From: Ruminococcus sp. | GTDB lineage: Bacteria; Bacillota; Clostridia; Oscillospirales; Ruminococcaceae | Assembly (NCBI GenBank): GCA_014799785.1 | Contig: JAAVHI010000035.1 | Location: 60,305 to 102,290, forward strand | Direction: 5' to 3' | Length of the DNA stretch: 41,986 bases | Shown here: piece after piece, positions 31,607 to 38,986 of the stretch | How the letters are laid out: each line of letters begins with the position of its first letter | Numbering within the stretch: the stretch's first letter is position 1 | The notes under the pieces: generated by a model | Told to the model about the DNA's origin: nothing | What the model saw: the letters and a program-made list of their open reading frames with translations, nothing else | Database searches by the model: none | Position numbers and translations under genes: made by a program

Positions 31607-32434
31607 TTATTTCAGTATTTTGGGATTGAAAACGGCGTGTTCCATTTCCTTGTCCACCACGCCTACATATACGTCCGCAGACCTTGCAGAGCCACTTTCG
31701 GAGTTTTTGACAATGACCTCTGAGGGTTTGAATATAGGGAGCATACCGTCCGAATGTATTGTGGAAAACGGGATAAGCCGCCAGCCTTTTCCGCCCGAAA
31801 GGTTCTCCGTGGGGACATTTTCACCTAAAAGCGGGGACAGACTTTCCATTCCGCATACAATAACGGGTTTTCCCGTAAAGACATCGGTAAGATTATTGCA
31901 GGTGTCTCCGACAGCTTTGACGGATACGGTTTTGTTGTCTTTCGTGATTATAAGGTCATAGACCACGTCCGAGGAGTTTTTCCCGTCCATATAGTATCGG
32001 AACAGACATATAGCTCCGTAGGAAACGATAGTGGATACGACCAGCGTCAGCAGCGATATGTTCACATACAGCGTGGAGTTGTGCCAAAGCATATTCCTGC
32101 CTCCCGACAAAACCGCCAGACCGTACTCTATTCCCGCGAAAATGAAGCACACCAGAAAGAAAACCGTTCCTGTTCTGCAAAGCTCGTGAGGAGAGCTTCC
32201 GCCGCCGAAAGTAACCGTTATCATCATCGCCGCAGACAGTATCCGTACCGCCAAAAGCAGGAGAGAGCTCATTGGTGGCAGCAGTATTATCAGCGAAAAC
32301 AGACTTCCTACCAACGCTCCCACAATGCATTTGCCGTTTCTCAGCGGAGTATGCGTGAGCCGCGCCGTGGTTTTCAGCAGAAAAAAATTCGCATAAATGT
32401 TTGTAATAATAAGAATATCAACGTATATGTACAT
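31607..32434 (-). CDS. spoIIGA: Sigma-E processing peptidase SpoIIGA
   Basis: A 275-residue membrane aspartic protease that activates pro-SigE after asymmetric division. The N-terminal half has five hydrophobic helices (residues about 3-145). The C-terminal cytosolic half carries the active-site segment AVGDTCNNLTDVFTGKPVIV, with presumed catalytic Asp177. The usual DTGN is DTCN here, a conservative-looking but uncommon change. The protein is shorter than the Bacillus enzyme (about 309). GGGTGG precedes ATG 32432-32434. The promoter has the long-spacer, Spo0A-box layout of Bacillus spoIIG. First gene of the spoIIGA-sigE(-sigG) cluster. Confidence 0.93.
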   Translation of the reverse strand: MYIYVDILIITNIYANFFLLKTTARLTHTPLRNGKCIVGALVGSLFSLIILLPPMSSLLLLAVRILSAAMMITVTFGGGSSPHELCRTGTVFFLVCFIFAGIEYGLAVLSGGRNMLWHNSTLYVNISLLTLVVSTIVSYGAICLFRYYMDGKNSSDVVYDLIITKDNKTVSVKAVGDTCNNLTDVFTGKPVIVCGMESLSPLLGENVPTENLSGGKGWRLIPFSTIHSDGMLPIFKPSEVIVKNSESGSARSADVYVGVVDKEMEHAVFNPKILK

Positions 32435-32473
32435 AAAACCACCCGCAGCTTTACGTTTGTTTTTGACAGCTTA

Positions 32474-32507
32474 ATTATACAGCGCGGAGGCTTAAAAAAC
32501 TGTCGAT
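32474..32507 (-). promoter_or_regulatory. Spo0A-dependent-type spoIIG promoter
   Basis: On the reverse strand: TCGACA (32501-32506), 21-bp spacer, TATAAT (32474-32479). The -35 overlaps TGTCGAT (32501-32507, + strand), 6 of 7 to the Spo0A box. A second near-box, TGTCAAA on the reverse strand, is at 32462-32468. Bacillus spoIIG is the known case of a SigA promoter with a 22-bp spacer that needs Spo0A. Confidence 0.65.
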
Positions 32508-32521
32508 TATAGGACAACAAT

Positions 32522-32562
32522 AAAAATAAAAAAGCGGTCTGTTATTTTTAACAAACCGCTTT
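32522..32562 (-). terminator. Second terminator after cheV
   Basis: AAAGCGGT / ACCGCTTT stem continuing inward with one mismatch to TGTTA/TAACA; on the reverse strand it is followed by TTTTTTATTTTTATT. It insulates spoIIGA from cheV. Confidence 0.85.
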
Positions 32563-32601
32563 AAGCTTTTACCAAAGCTTTTTCTCGTCTCGTAAACAAA
32601 A

Positions 32602-32631
32602 CTTGCCGCCATCACTATAGACGGCGGCAAG
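32602..32631 (-). terminator. First terminator after cheV
   Basis: CTTGCCGCC / GGCGGCAAG stem with a 12-base loop; on the reverse strand followed by TTTTGTTT. It begins 18 bases after the cheV stop, giving tandem terminators with the next one. Confidence 0.82.
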
Positions 32632-32648
32632 GGTAAAGGCTCAGCCTT

Positions 32649-33563
32649 TTATGAAAGAACCGTGATCAGATAGCTGATAAGCTCTTTGATCTGAGGCTTT
32701 GAAAACTGACCGTCCGCGCCGACAGTTTTTCCCTTTGCGATCATCTGCTCGTTGATAAGGGACGAGAACAGCAGCACGGGTATCTGAGAAAGAACCTTGT
32801 CGTCCTTGATCAGCTTGGTAAGTCTGTGACCGTCCATTTTGGGCATTTCGATATCGCTTATTACGCAGGCGATATGGGACGTTATATCGTCGCCCTTGTC
32901 CTTAAAGCTCTGAACGTATTCCCACGCGTCCTGACCGTTGCTAAAGGACATGATATTATGGAATCCGACTCTTGCCAGCGAATCGGTTATCATCTTGTTA
33001 AGGAACTTGGAGTCGTCGGCAACAACGATATGCTTATTGCCTGCCATAGCGTCGGGACCGCCGATCTTGTCAAGACCGTTCAGGTCAAGACCCGCGTCAC
33101 GGTTAAGGGTGGAAACGATCTTCTCGAAGTCCATGATAATGATGATCCTGTCGTTTATCTTAGCAACACCAGTAGCAAGACCGATAGCCTCGTCACTGCT
33201 TCCGCTGGTAACTGCGGGAGGATCGGAAATATCAGCCCAGGATATACGCTGTATGCCTTTCACGCTTGTAACGTGGAAAGCAACGTGCATACGGTTGAAT
33301 TCACAGATAATGAAAATTTCCTTACCCGAAGTAGTATGGGGAACATGAACGACCTTATGTAAGTCAATTACCGAGATAAGCTTGTCACGGGGAATGAAAA
33401 CGCCTTCGATCTCTTCGGGAGCGTTAGGTACAGGGGTAACGTCCTCGTTTATCATTATTTCAACGACCTTGGAAATATTGATTCCAAAGTTGTTGTTGCC
33501 CACCTGAAATTCAAGAAGTTCAAGCTCATTTGTACCGCTTTCAAGCAAAATATTAGTATTCAT
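32649..33563 (-). CDS. cheV: Chemotaxis protein CheV (CheW-receiver fusion)
   Basis: A 304-residue cytosolic coupling protein. The CheW-like domain (about 12-160) links receptors to CheA. The receiver domain (about 176-304) has acidic pocket Asp183/Asp184, phospho-acceptor Asp237 in CVISDIEMPKMDG, and Lys289 in FSKP. It adapts receptor-kinase coupling when phosphorylated. No other che or fla gene is in the window, so the rest of the system must be elsewhere. It has its own SigA promoter, a leader of about 140 bases with a stable hairpin, GGAGGG ribosome binding site and two tandem terminators: an isolated, well-insulated unit. Confidence 0.93.
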   Translation of the reverse strand: MNTNILLESGTNELELLEFQVGNNNFGINISKVVEIMINEDVTPVPNAPEEIEGVFIPRDKLISVIDLHKVVHVPHTTSGKEIFIICEFNRMHVAFHVTSVKGIQRISWADISDPPAVTSGSSDEAIGLATGVAKINDRIIIIMDFEKIVSTLNRDAGLDLNGLDKIGGPDAMAGNKHIVVADDSKFLNKMITDSLARVGFHNIMSFSNGQDAWEYVQSFKDKGDDITSHIACVISDIEMPKMDGHRLTKLIKDDKVLSQIPVLLFSSLINEQMIAKGKTVGADGQFSKPQIKELISYLITVLS

Positions 33564-33622
33564 AGAAAAATCCCTCCATAAATTGTAACCGCTGCCGAAT
33601 GTCTTACGATAGTAAAACGTTC

Positions 33623-33662
33623 CTGCGACAGTGCGGATATACGGGTCTCCGCCGAACCGCAG
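33623..33662 (-). promoter_or_regulatory. Structured hairpin in the cheV leader
   Basis: Nested stems CTGCG/CGCAG (33658-33662 with 33623-33627) and GCGGA/TCCGC (33648-33652 with 33633-33637) separated by a symmetric 5x5 internal loop and capped by a 10-base loop. It lies inside the untranslated leader, about 60 bases before the ATG. No known riboswitch consensus is recognised. Confidence 0.45.
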
Positions 33663-33708
33663 AAGTATTGAGCGATATTACAGCTTGCAAAAGCTATGCC
33701 TAAATATA

Positions 33709-33737
33709 ATTATACAACATTATTTAAAAAAAATCAA
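33709..33737 (-). promoter_or_regulatory. SigA promoter of cheV
   Basis: On the reverse strand: TTGATT (33732-33737), 17-bp spacer, TATAAT (33709-33714). This gives a leader of about 140 bases before the cheV start. The motility sigma SigD pattern (TAAA...GCCGATAA) is not seen. Confidence 0.75.
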
Positions 33738-33765
33738 CCGAAATCAGAAAAAAAATACAAAATCT

Positions 33766-34761
33766 TTAAAATTCTCCTTTAAGCCTTTTTATCTGACGTA
33801 TATCGTCGCCGACGAACATAAGTGTGCTGTACACGCTGAAAAGCCGTGATATGATCCTGTCGTTGTAATTGTTCTGAAGTTCGGCTGCGGAAAGGTTGCT
33901 GTTTATAATAGTAGGAAGTCCCAGATTGATGCGGGAATTGATGATATTGTACATTACCGACTCATAGAAGCTTGTGCGGAACTCGGAGCCTAAGTCGTCC
34001 AGAATGAGCAGATCGGCGTTGATAAGTATCTGTAACGTGTCCGTCTCCGGATTTTCACTTCTGCCGAAATGCTCCTTTTCGATTATTCTCAGGTAGTTCA
34101 GCAGCGAGCCGTAAGCCGCCGTGTAACCCTTTTTTACGACCTCTCTGGCTATGGACAGGGAAATGTGGGTCTTTCCGACGCCTGTTTTTCCCAGCAGGAA
34201 CAGGCTCTGCGAATCGGTCGAAAAGCGTTCGGCGTACTGACGGCAGAAATTCAGATTATCCGACATTTTTTTGTAGCAGTCCACACCTGCTTCTGTTGTA
34301 ATGCCTTTATAGTAGGACAGGGAAAAATGCTCGAAATCGCAGTCGGGCATATTTGCTTCGGAGTTAAGCTTTTCCACAGCAAAGCGGGTAAGCAGCTTTT
34401 CAAAGCAGGAACAGCGCTGACCATCGTAATAGCCCTTGTCGCGGCACTTTTCGCATATGTACTTCGGTTCAAGAAAGTCGGCGGGGTATCCGCCGTTTTT
34501 CAGCAGTGTGCGTACCATTTCCTGTCCCTGAAGATTTTGTGTTTTAAGCTTCTCAAAATTTTCCTTGAAATCGCCCTTGTTTCTCAGGATAAGTTTTGAA
34601 AGCTCCACGCTTGTCTGGGAAAGCCTTACATTTATTTCCTTTATTTCGGGTATCTTTTGGTACACTTCCGAAGCCCTTGCTTCCGCGTCGCTTTCGGCAC
34701 GCATACGTCTGTTCTTTATCTCGTTTTCCGCTTTTTCGTATATACTTTTGTCAAAAGCCAT
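33766..34761 (-). CDS. DnaI/DnaC-type replicative helicase loader
   Basis: A 331-residue AAA+ ATPase that loads the replicative helicase. The N-terminal helical part (about 1-95) is followed by a zinc-type motif C103-x2-C106-x10-C117-x-C119. Walker A GKTGVGKTH is at 191-199 and Walker B LLILDDLG at 251-258, with sensor-like SNLS near 290. The order zinc domain then AAA+ matches DnaI. It lies 18 bases after dnaD on the same strand, so loader and restart protein are made together, the typical firmicute pairing. The upstream ribosome binding site is GAAAGGAAG. Confidence 0.9.
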   Translation of the reverse strand: MAFDKSIYEKAENEIKNRRMRAESDAEARASEVYQKIPEIKEINVRLSQTSVELSKLILRNKGDFKENFEKLKTQNLQGQEMVRTLLKNGGYPADFLEPKYICEKCRDKGYYDGQRCSCFEKLLTRFAVEKLNSEANMPDCDFEHFSLSYYKGITTEAGVDCYKKMSDNLNFCRQYAERFSTDSQSLFLLGKTGVGKTHISLSIAREVVKKGYTAAYGSLLNYLRIIEKEHFGRSENPETDTLQILINADLLILDDLGSEFRTSFYESVMYNIINSRINLGLPTIINSNLSAAELQNNYNDRIISRLFSVYSTLMFVGDDIRQIKRLKGEF

Positions 34762-34779
34762 GTTACGCTTCCTTTCGGT

Positions 34780-35766
34780 TTATTTGAATTCGGGTACGGT
34801 ATTCATAGCGTGCTCCACCAGCAGGTCAAGATTATAGGAATGCTCGCCGCCGTTCTTCTGCACCTTGTCAGCTGTTGCAGGCTTCTTTTCCGATTTTTTC
34901 ACGTCCGCGGGAGTAAAAAAGCCCTTGCCGTACCAGTCCAGCAGAATTTTGTTCATATAGCTGAACTTGACCTTGCCTATAGCGTCAACGGTTTTTTCGT
35001 ATGCGTAGGCTATCAGGTCAATATCAATATTTTTGGCAGCCCAGTCGGAAACAAATTTTTGTTCCGTTGGAGTAAGAGTGCGCTCCAGTCCCAGACGGGT
35101 GCAGACCTGTCCCGAAAGCGAATAGTAATTCTGCATACGAAGTATCTCACGCTCAGCCTGTTCATGAGTAACAATACCGCTTTCATGCCAACCGGAGGCT
35201 ATCTTTTCGATAAAGCCGATGCTTGCTTTATTTTGGGATACTGCAAAATCCATTATCATCAAAAGCAGATCGGAGGCTGTTCCGTAGTAATCGTGCATCC
35301 AGATTAGTGTCCGCTGCTCTGTATAGGTGAGAACCTTTCCAAGGGTGGCTTCCGCTGCGCTGAAAAGGAACTTTATCTCCTCGGAGCTTTCCACGCGTTC
35401 GGAAATTTCCGACGGGGAGATCATCTTCGCGGCTTTTTCCCTTGCTCTCGGAGCAGAGACTTCGGGAACTGCTTTTACCGCAGCGGTCGGCGTGTCCGCA
35501 GTCACTGTCTGACTTATAGGCGACAAACCTCCGTCGGAAAGGATAACCCCGACCTGCTGCCAGTAGGATACTGCGTCCTCGGCGTCCTCCTCGGTAATGC
35601 CTACGGCTTTTCCCATTTCCGCAAGCGTTTCGTCCGAGGTTTTGTTTTTCAATATGTAAAGAAGCAGCTTCACGGCTTTGCCGCTTGCAAGCTTCAGACA
35701 GTCCGCCGCAAGGTCGGGTACCGCAAATACGCCGTCCGAGCCGTTCCAGTTTATCTTATAGTTCAT
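34780..35766 (-). CDS. DnaD-domain replication initiation/restart protein
   Basis: A 328-residue protein with an N-terminal winged-helix part (about 10-95), a linker, and two DnaD/DnaB_2 helical domains (about 120-190 and 200-295, the latter with the YxxxK...F/YxxxIL motif ending KILLDWYGKGF). DnaD proteins remodel DNA during helicase loading at oriC and stalled forks. ATG 35764-35766 is chosen. The ribosome binding site GAAAGGAAG lies 13 bases upstream and also serves a 4-codon reading frame (ATG TCA TAC ATA TGA) whose stop overlaps this start as ATGA. An in-frame TTG at 35790 is possible but covers the ribosome binding site. Confidence 0.88.
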   Translation of the reverse strand: MNYKINWNGSDGVFAVPDLAADCLKLASGKAVKLLLYILKNKTSDETLAEMGKAVGITEEDAEDAVSYWQQVGVILSDGGLSPISQTVTADTPTAAVKAVPEVSAPRAREKAAKMISPSEISERVESSEEIKFLFSAAEATLGKVLTYTEQRTLIWMHDYYGTASDLLLMIMDFAVSQNKASIGFIEKIASGWHESGIVTHEQAEREILRMQNYYSLSGQVCTRLGLERTLTPTEQKFVSDWAAKNIDIDLIAYAYEKTVDAIGKVKFSYMNKILLDWYGKGFFTPADVKKSEKKPATADKVQKNGGEHSYNLDLLVEHAMNTVPEFK

Positions 35767-35815
35767 ATGTATGACATTGCTTCCTTTCAAGGTGTTTTAC
35801 ACTTTTTTATATCCG

Positions 35816-35892
35816 AGAATAATTATAACATAAATCTGCGAAGCAGACACCTTACTTGCGTTTCAATAATTCGTCAGAATTATTATAACATA
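35816..35892 (-). promoter_or_regulatory. Tandem extended -10 promoters of dnaD in a 17-bp direct repeat
   Basis: Two 17-bp copies (35816-35832 and 35876-35892) match at 16 positions and lie exactly 60 bp apart. Each contains reverse-strand TGTTATAAT (TATAAT at 35822-35827 and 35882-35887). The -35 elements are weak. The distal copy also has the dyad AATAATTC/GAATTATT (35865-35872 and 35877-35884). Confidence 0.65.
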
Positions 35893-35917
35893 TTTTGAAA
35901 AAAAAATCACTATAAAC

Positions 35918-35946
35918 TTGACCAAAAATTTTTTTCGTGATATTCT
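35918..35946 (+). promoter_or_regulatory. SigA-type promoter of the membrane-anchored orphan
   Basis: TTGACC (35918-35923), 17-bp spacer, TATTCT (35941-35946), 37 bases before the start codon and divergent from dnaD. Confidence 0.55.
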
Positions 35947-35982
35947 ATAAATATACATGGCAGAAAGGAGCAATTTTTACAA

Positions 35983-36576
35983 ATGGAGGAAAATACCAAT
36001 ATCCCTGCCGACAAGGATCAGGATACCGAAAAAATGACGGGAAAGCATTACACCAAGCAGCAGAACGCGCTGTACACCGTGCTTTCCGTGGGATTGTTTC
36101 TGATACTATACTTTGGAGGGGGAAAGCTGCTGAAGCTTGTGAACCGTTCCTACAGGATATACTGCTACCCCGAAGCTGTCTCGGAGGAAAGCCTGACAAA
36201 CCTGTACGATATCTGCGGGATATCTTCCGGCAGCGGCATTGAGTTTGAGGGAGCGCGTCTCAGAAAAGATGGCGGTTTTGAGATGATGGCACTGTTTTCA
36301 GGAATAGAAGATGAAGATTACTTTGCTGAAAATTGTATAGATTTTGAATACGGCGACGTTGCCGAAGATATCCGCACCGAATTTTATCCCTATCGGGAAA
36401 ATCCCTCTCTTGCCGAATACGCCTATGCGGACAGATATGTGGATATCGACGATCCGAACAGATACATTTCGGTTTTTGTGTATAACGGAGAAGTTTGCGC
36501 CGAGTATACCTATATCGGAAAAAGCCTGCCGCCCGAGGTGAAAGCGTTTTTTGCCGACGGAGAAAAAGTGTACTGA
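35983..36576 (+). CDS. Single-span membrane protein of unknown function
   Basis: A 197-residue protein with a charged N-terminus, one transmembrane helix (about 30-48: TVLSVGLFLILYFGGG) and an acidic extracytoplasmic domain with alternating strand-like stretches. No family is recognised. It lies between the divergent dnaD and miaB genes and has its own promoter. AGAAAGGAG is 12 bases before the ATG, a long spacing; MTGKHYTK at codon 18 is the only alternative and lacks a ribosome binding site. miaB has a separate promoter only about 6 bases after this stop. Confidence 0.72.
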   Translation: MEENTNIPADKDQDTEKMTGKHYTKQQNALYTVLSVGLFLILYFGGGKLLKLVNRSYRIYCYPEAVSEESLTNLYDICGISSGSGIEFEGARLRKDGGFEMMALFSGIEDEDYFAENCIDFEYGDVAEDIRTEFYPYRENPSLAEYAYADRYVDIDDPNRYISVFVYNGEVCAEYTYIGKSLPPEVKAFFADGEKVY

Positions 36577-36581
36577 AAATG

Positions 36582-36610
36582 TTGCAATTTGCCAAAGAAA
36601 GTGGTATAAT
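36582..36610 (+). promoter_or_regulatory. SigA promoter of miaB
   Basis: TTGCAA (36582-36587), 17-bp spacer, TATAAT (36605-36610). Confidence 0.8.
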
Positions 36611-36646
36611 AATTGTATATAGCTTTTAACGGAAAGGAAGACCGAT

Positions 36647-38017
36647 TTGCTGACGGACTACAAGGCTAAGGTCAAGGAAATACTGACCCAAAGGGATTCA
36701 ACCTATTTGTGCTGCTTGCGGAGCTTCGGCTGTCAGCAGAACGTAAGCGACGGAGAAAAGATACTGGGTCTGCTGTGCGAGATGGGCTACGGCATAACGG
36801 AGGACGTTTCCTCCGCAGACCTTATTCTGTACAATACCTGCGCGGTAAGGGAAAATGCCGAACTTAAAATTTACGGACTGCTTGGGGATTTAAAGCACCT
36901 CAAGGAAAGCCGTCCTGATCTTATCATCGGAGTGTGCGGCTGTATGGCTCAGCAGGAGCAGGTCGTTGATAAGATACGCAAAACCTATAAGCAGGTCGAT
37001 CTGATATTCGGTACATTTGCGGTAAACGAGCTTCCGAGATTGCTTTACGAGGCTCTCACCGAGCGCGGACTAAAGGTGGATATCACAGAGTACGGCGGAG
37101 GCATTGCGGAGGATATCCGTCCCGTGAGGAGCTGCTCCTTTAAGGCGGGCGTGCCGATAATGTATGGCTGCAACAATTTCTGCTCATACTGTATAGTGCC
37201 TTATGTGCGCGGGCGGGAGCGCAGCAGAAGTCCGGAAGCAGTGCTTGACGAGATAAGAACGCTGGTCGGAAACGGCTGCAAGGAGATCATGCTTCTTGGG
37301 CAGAATGTCAATTCTTACGGCAAAAGCTTTGATCCGCCGATAGGTTTTTCCGAGCTGCTCCGCAGGATAAACGCTCTGGACGGGGATTTCAGGATAAGGT
37401 TCATGTCACCGCACCCCAAGGACGCGGACAAGGAGCTTATCGATACTATTATAGAATGCGAAAAGATATGCAAGCATATGCACCTGCCGCTCCAGTCGGG
37501 CAGCGACCGCATTTTAAAGGAAATGAACAGGCGCTATACCGCCGAAAAATACATGGAGATGGTAAACTACGCAAGAAGCAGGATACCCGATTTTTCGTTC
37601 AGCACGGACATAATCGTTGGTTTTCCCAACGAGGCCCGGGAGGATTTTGAGGACACACTGAAAATACTCCGCGAGGTAAAGTACGACAATATTTTCTCGT
37701 TCATATACTCAAAGCGGACGGGTACCAAAGCCGCTCTTATTGAGGACAAAATTTCCGACAAGGAAAAAAGCGAGCGTATGAGGGAGCTGCTGGAGCTGCA
37801 GAGGGAGATTTCCTCGGAGCATTTCAAAAGATTTGAGGGCAGAACGCTGGACGTCCTTTTTGAGTCGGGAACTAAAAACGAGGGCTGGTACGCGGGCAAA
37901 AGCGATGAGTTTATCATCGTCGAGGCTAAAGCGGACAGTTCGGTTATCGGACAGATGAAAAAGGTAAGAATTACAAAAGCCTTTAACTGGGCTTTGCAGG
38001 GCGAAATTATTGACTGA
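36647..38017 (+). CDS. miaB: tRNA-2-methylthio-N6-dimethylallyladenosine synthase
   Basis: A 456-residue radical-SAM enzyme that adds the methylthio group to i6A37 of tRNAs. The N-terminal cluster cysteines are Cys29 (SFGCQQNVSD), Cys65 (YNTCAVREN) and Cys99 (GCM). The radical-SAM motif CNNFCSYC gives Cys175, Cys179 and Cys182. The TRAM domain covers about 390-456. The start is TTG 36647 with GGAAAGGAAG at 6 bases. It is followed by a small orphan, a YmcA-like gene and mutS, the order seen around ymcB(miaB)-ymcA-cotE-mutS in Bacillus. The paralogue mtaB is at the other end of the window. Confidence 0.95.
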   Translation: MLTDYKAKVKEILTQRDSTYLCCLRSFGCQQNVSDGEKILGLLCEMGYGITEDVSSADLILYNTCAVRENAELKIYGLLGDLKHLKESRPDLIIGVCGCMAQQEQVVDKIRKTYKQVDLIFGTFAVNELPRLLYEALTERGLKVDITEYGGGIAEDIRPVRSCSFKAGVPIMYGCNNFCSYCIVPYVRGRERSRSPEAVLDEIRTLVGNGCKEIMLLGQNVNSYGKSFDPPIGFSELLRRINALDGDFRIRFMSPHPKDADKELIDTIIECEKICKHMHLPLQSGSDRILKEMNRRYTAEKYMEMVNYARSRIPDFSFSTDIIVGFPNEAREDFEDTLKILREVKYDNIFSFIYSKRTGTKAALIEDKISDKEKSERMRELLELQREISSEHFKRFEGRTLDVLFESGTKNEGWYAGKSDEFIIVEAKADSSVIGQMKKVRITKAFNWALQGEIID

Positions 38018-38036
38018 TGTGAAAGGGAGGATATTT

Positions 38037-38441
38037 ATGACAAATTTGGGTACGGTCAACGGAATAAAAGATGCGTCTGCATTGTACAGGTATGTTTCTC
38101 AGGGCGGAAGCGCAGGCGGCTCATTTGCGGACGCGCTGAAAATGGCGGAGGATTCCGCTAAATCGGACGAGCAAATTCTTGCAGAGACGCTTGAAGAAAT
38201 ATTCCTCAGAAACCGCAGCAAGGACTCCGAGGAGAAGCAGGAGGAAAAGAAGGATTTCTGGGAACTGAGGACTGAGCGGCAGAAGCTTCTTGACGAGTAC
38301 TTTGAAAGAAAAGAGCTTCAGCGCAAGGCGTTTGAAGAGATGGCTCTTAAAAGGAAAGCGGCAAATAAGTACTTTTTCAGCGGAGAGGGAATGCTGTTCC
38401 TTCATTCGGCTGCGGAGGAAATTTTCGGCGGCTTGGCATAA
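38037..38441 (+). CDS. Small charged alpha-helical protein of unknown function
   Basis: A 134-residue soluble protein, Glu/Lys-rich and probably all-helical, with an N-terminal Gly/Ser-rich part, a central coiled-coil-like stretch (about 45-105) and a more hydrophobic end (FFSGEGMLFLHSAAEEIFGGLA). It is not recognised. It sits 19 bases after miaB, with AAAGGGAGG before ATG 38037; the frame is open slightly further upstream, but overlaps miaB and has no ribosome binding site. Conserved neighbours suggest a role linked to RNA or translation, but nothing in the sequence proves it. Confidence 0.75.
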   Translation: MTNLGTVNGIKDASALYRYVSQGGSAGGSFADALKMAEDSAKSDEQILAETLEEIFLRNRSKDSEEKQEEKKDFWELRTERQKLLDEYFERKELQRKAFEEMALKRKAANKYFFSGEGMLFLHSAAEEIFGGLA

Positions 38442-38486
38442 ATTGCTTAAGACAAAAAATTATAATAATATAAAGGAGTTTTACAG

Positions 38487-38897
38487 ATGAACGTTATTGA
38501 CAAGGCAAGAGAACTGGGAAAGATGATTCAGGCGGACGAAAGATATGCCGCTTATGTAAAGGCTAAGGAGGCTAACGACAACGATTCCGAGCTTCAGCAG
38601 ATGATAAGTGAATTTCAGATGAAACGTGTGGAGCTTAACACAGAAATGGCTAAGGACGACCGCAGCGCGGAAAGACTTACCGCTCTGGACAATGAGATCA
38701 AGTCCCTTTACGGAACTATCATGGGCAACAAGAATATGGTTGACTACAACGAAGCGAAAAACGCTATGGACGATTTGCTCACCCAGATAAACGTTATCAT
38801 CACCTATTCGGCAAACGGCGAGGATCCCGAGACCTGTCCCACCGAGGAGCCCGGAGGCTGCGGCGGAAGCTGTTCGACCTGCGGAGGCTGCCACTAA
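38487..38897 (+). CDS. YmcA/YlbF-family (RicA-like) regulator with cysteine-rich tail
   Basis: A 136-residue helical protein of the Com_YlbF family. In Bacillus, YmcA, YlbF and YaaT (RicA, RicF, RicT) form a complex that binds [4Fe-4S] clusters and guides RNase Y maturation of mRNAs and developmental switches. The helical core covers about 1-110. The C-terminal 20 residues contain five cysteines (117, 125, 129, 132, 135) and a terminal His, a likely metal or Fe-S cluster site. Position between miaB and mutS favours the YmcA/RicA orthologue. AAAGGAG precedes ATG 38487. Confidence 0.85.
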   Translation: MNVIDKARELGKMIQADERYAAYVKAKEANDNDSELQQMISEFQMKRVELNTEMAKDDRSAERLTALDNEIKSLYGTIMGNKNMVDYNEAKNAMDDLLTQINVIITYSANGEDPETCPTEEPGGCGGSCSTCGGCH

Positions 38898-38900
38898 ATC

Positions 38901-38974
38901 CTATTTCACTCCAATATGTGTGCACACCTTGTGCAGAATTTTGTTTACACATTCAGGTCGTGAAATAGTATAAT
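38901..38974 (+). promoter_or_regulatory. mutS promoter region with nested dyads
   Basis: TATAAT (38969-38974) with TTTACA at a 19-bp spacer (38944-38949), or TACACA at 17 bp. A 9-bp inverted repeat CTATTTCAC (38901-38909) / GTGAAATAG (38960-38968) frames the region, and GTGTGCACAC (38918-38927) is a perfect palindrome within it. No SOS (LexA/DinR) box is present. Confidence 0.5.
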
Positions 38975-38986
38975 CAAAACTTTATT

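Noticed and set aside
33564..33714. c-di-GMP riboswitch in the cheV leader
   Set aside because: The leader is structured, but the conserved GEMM-I and GEMM-II segments are absent.
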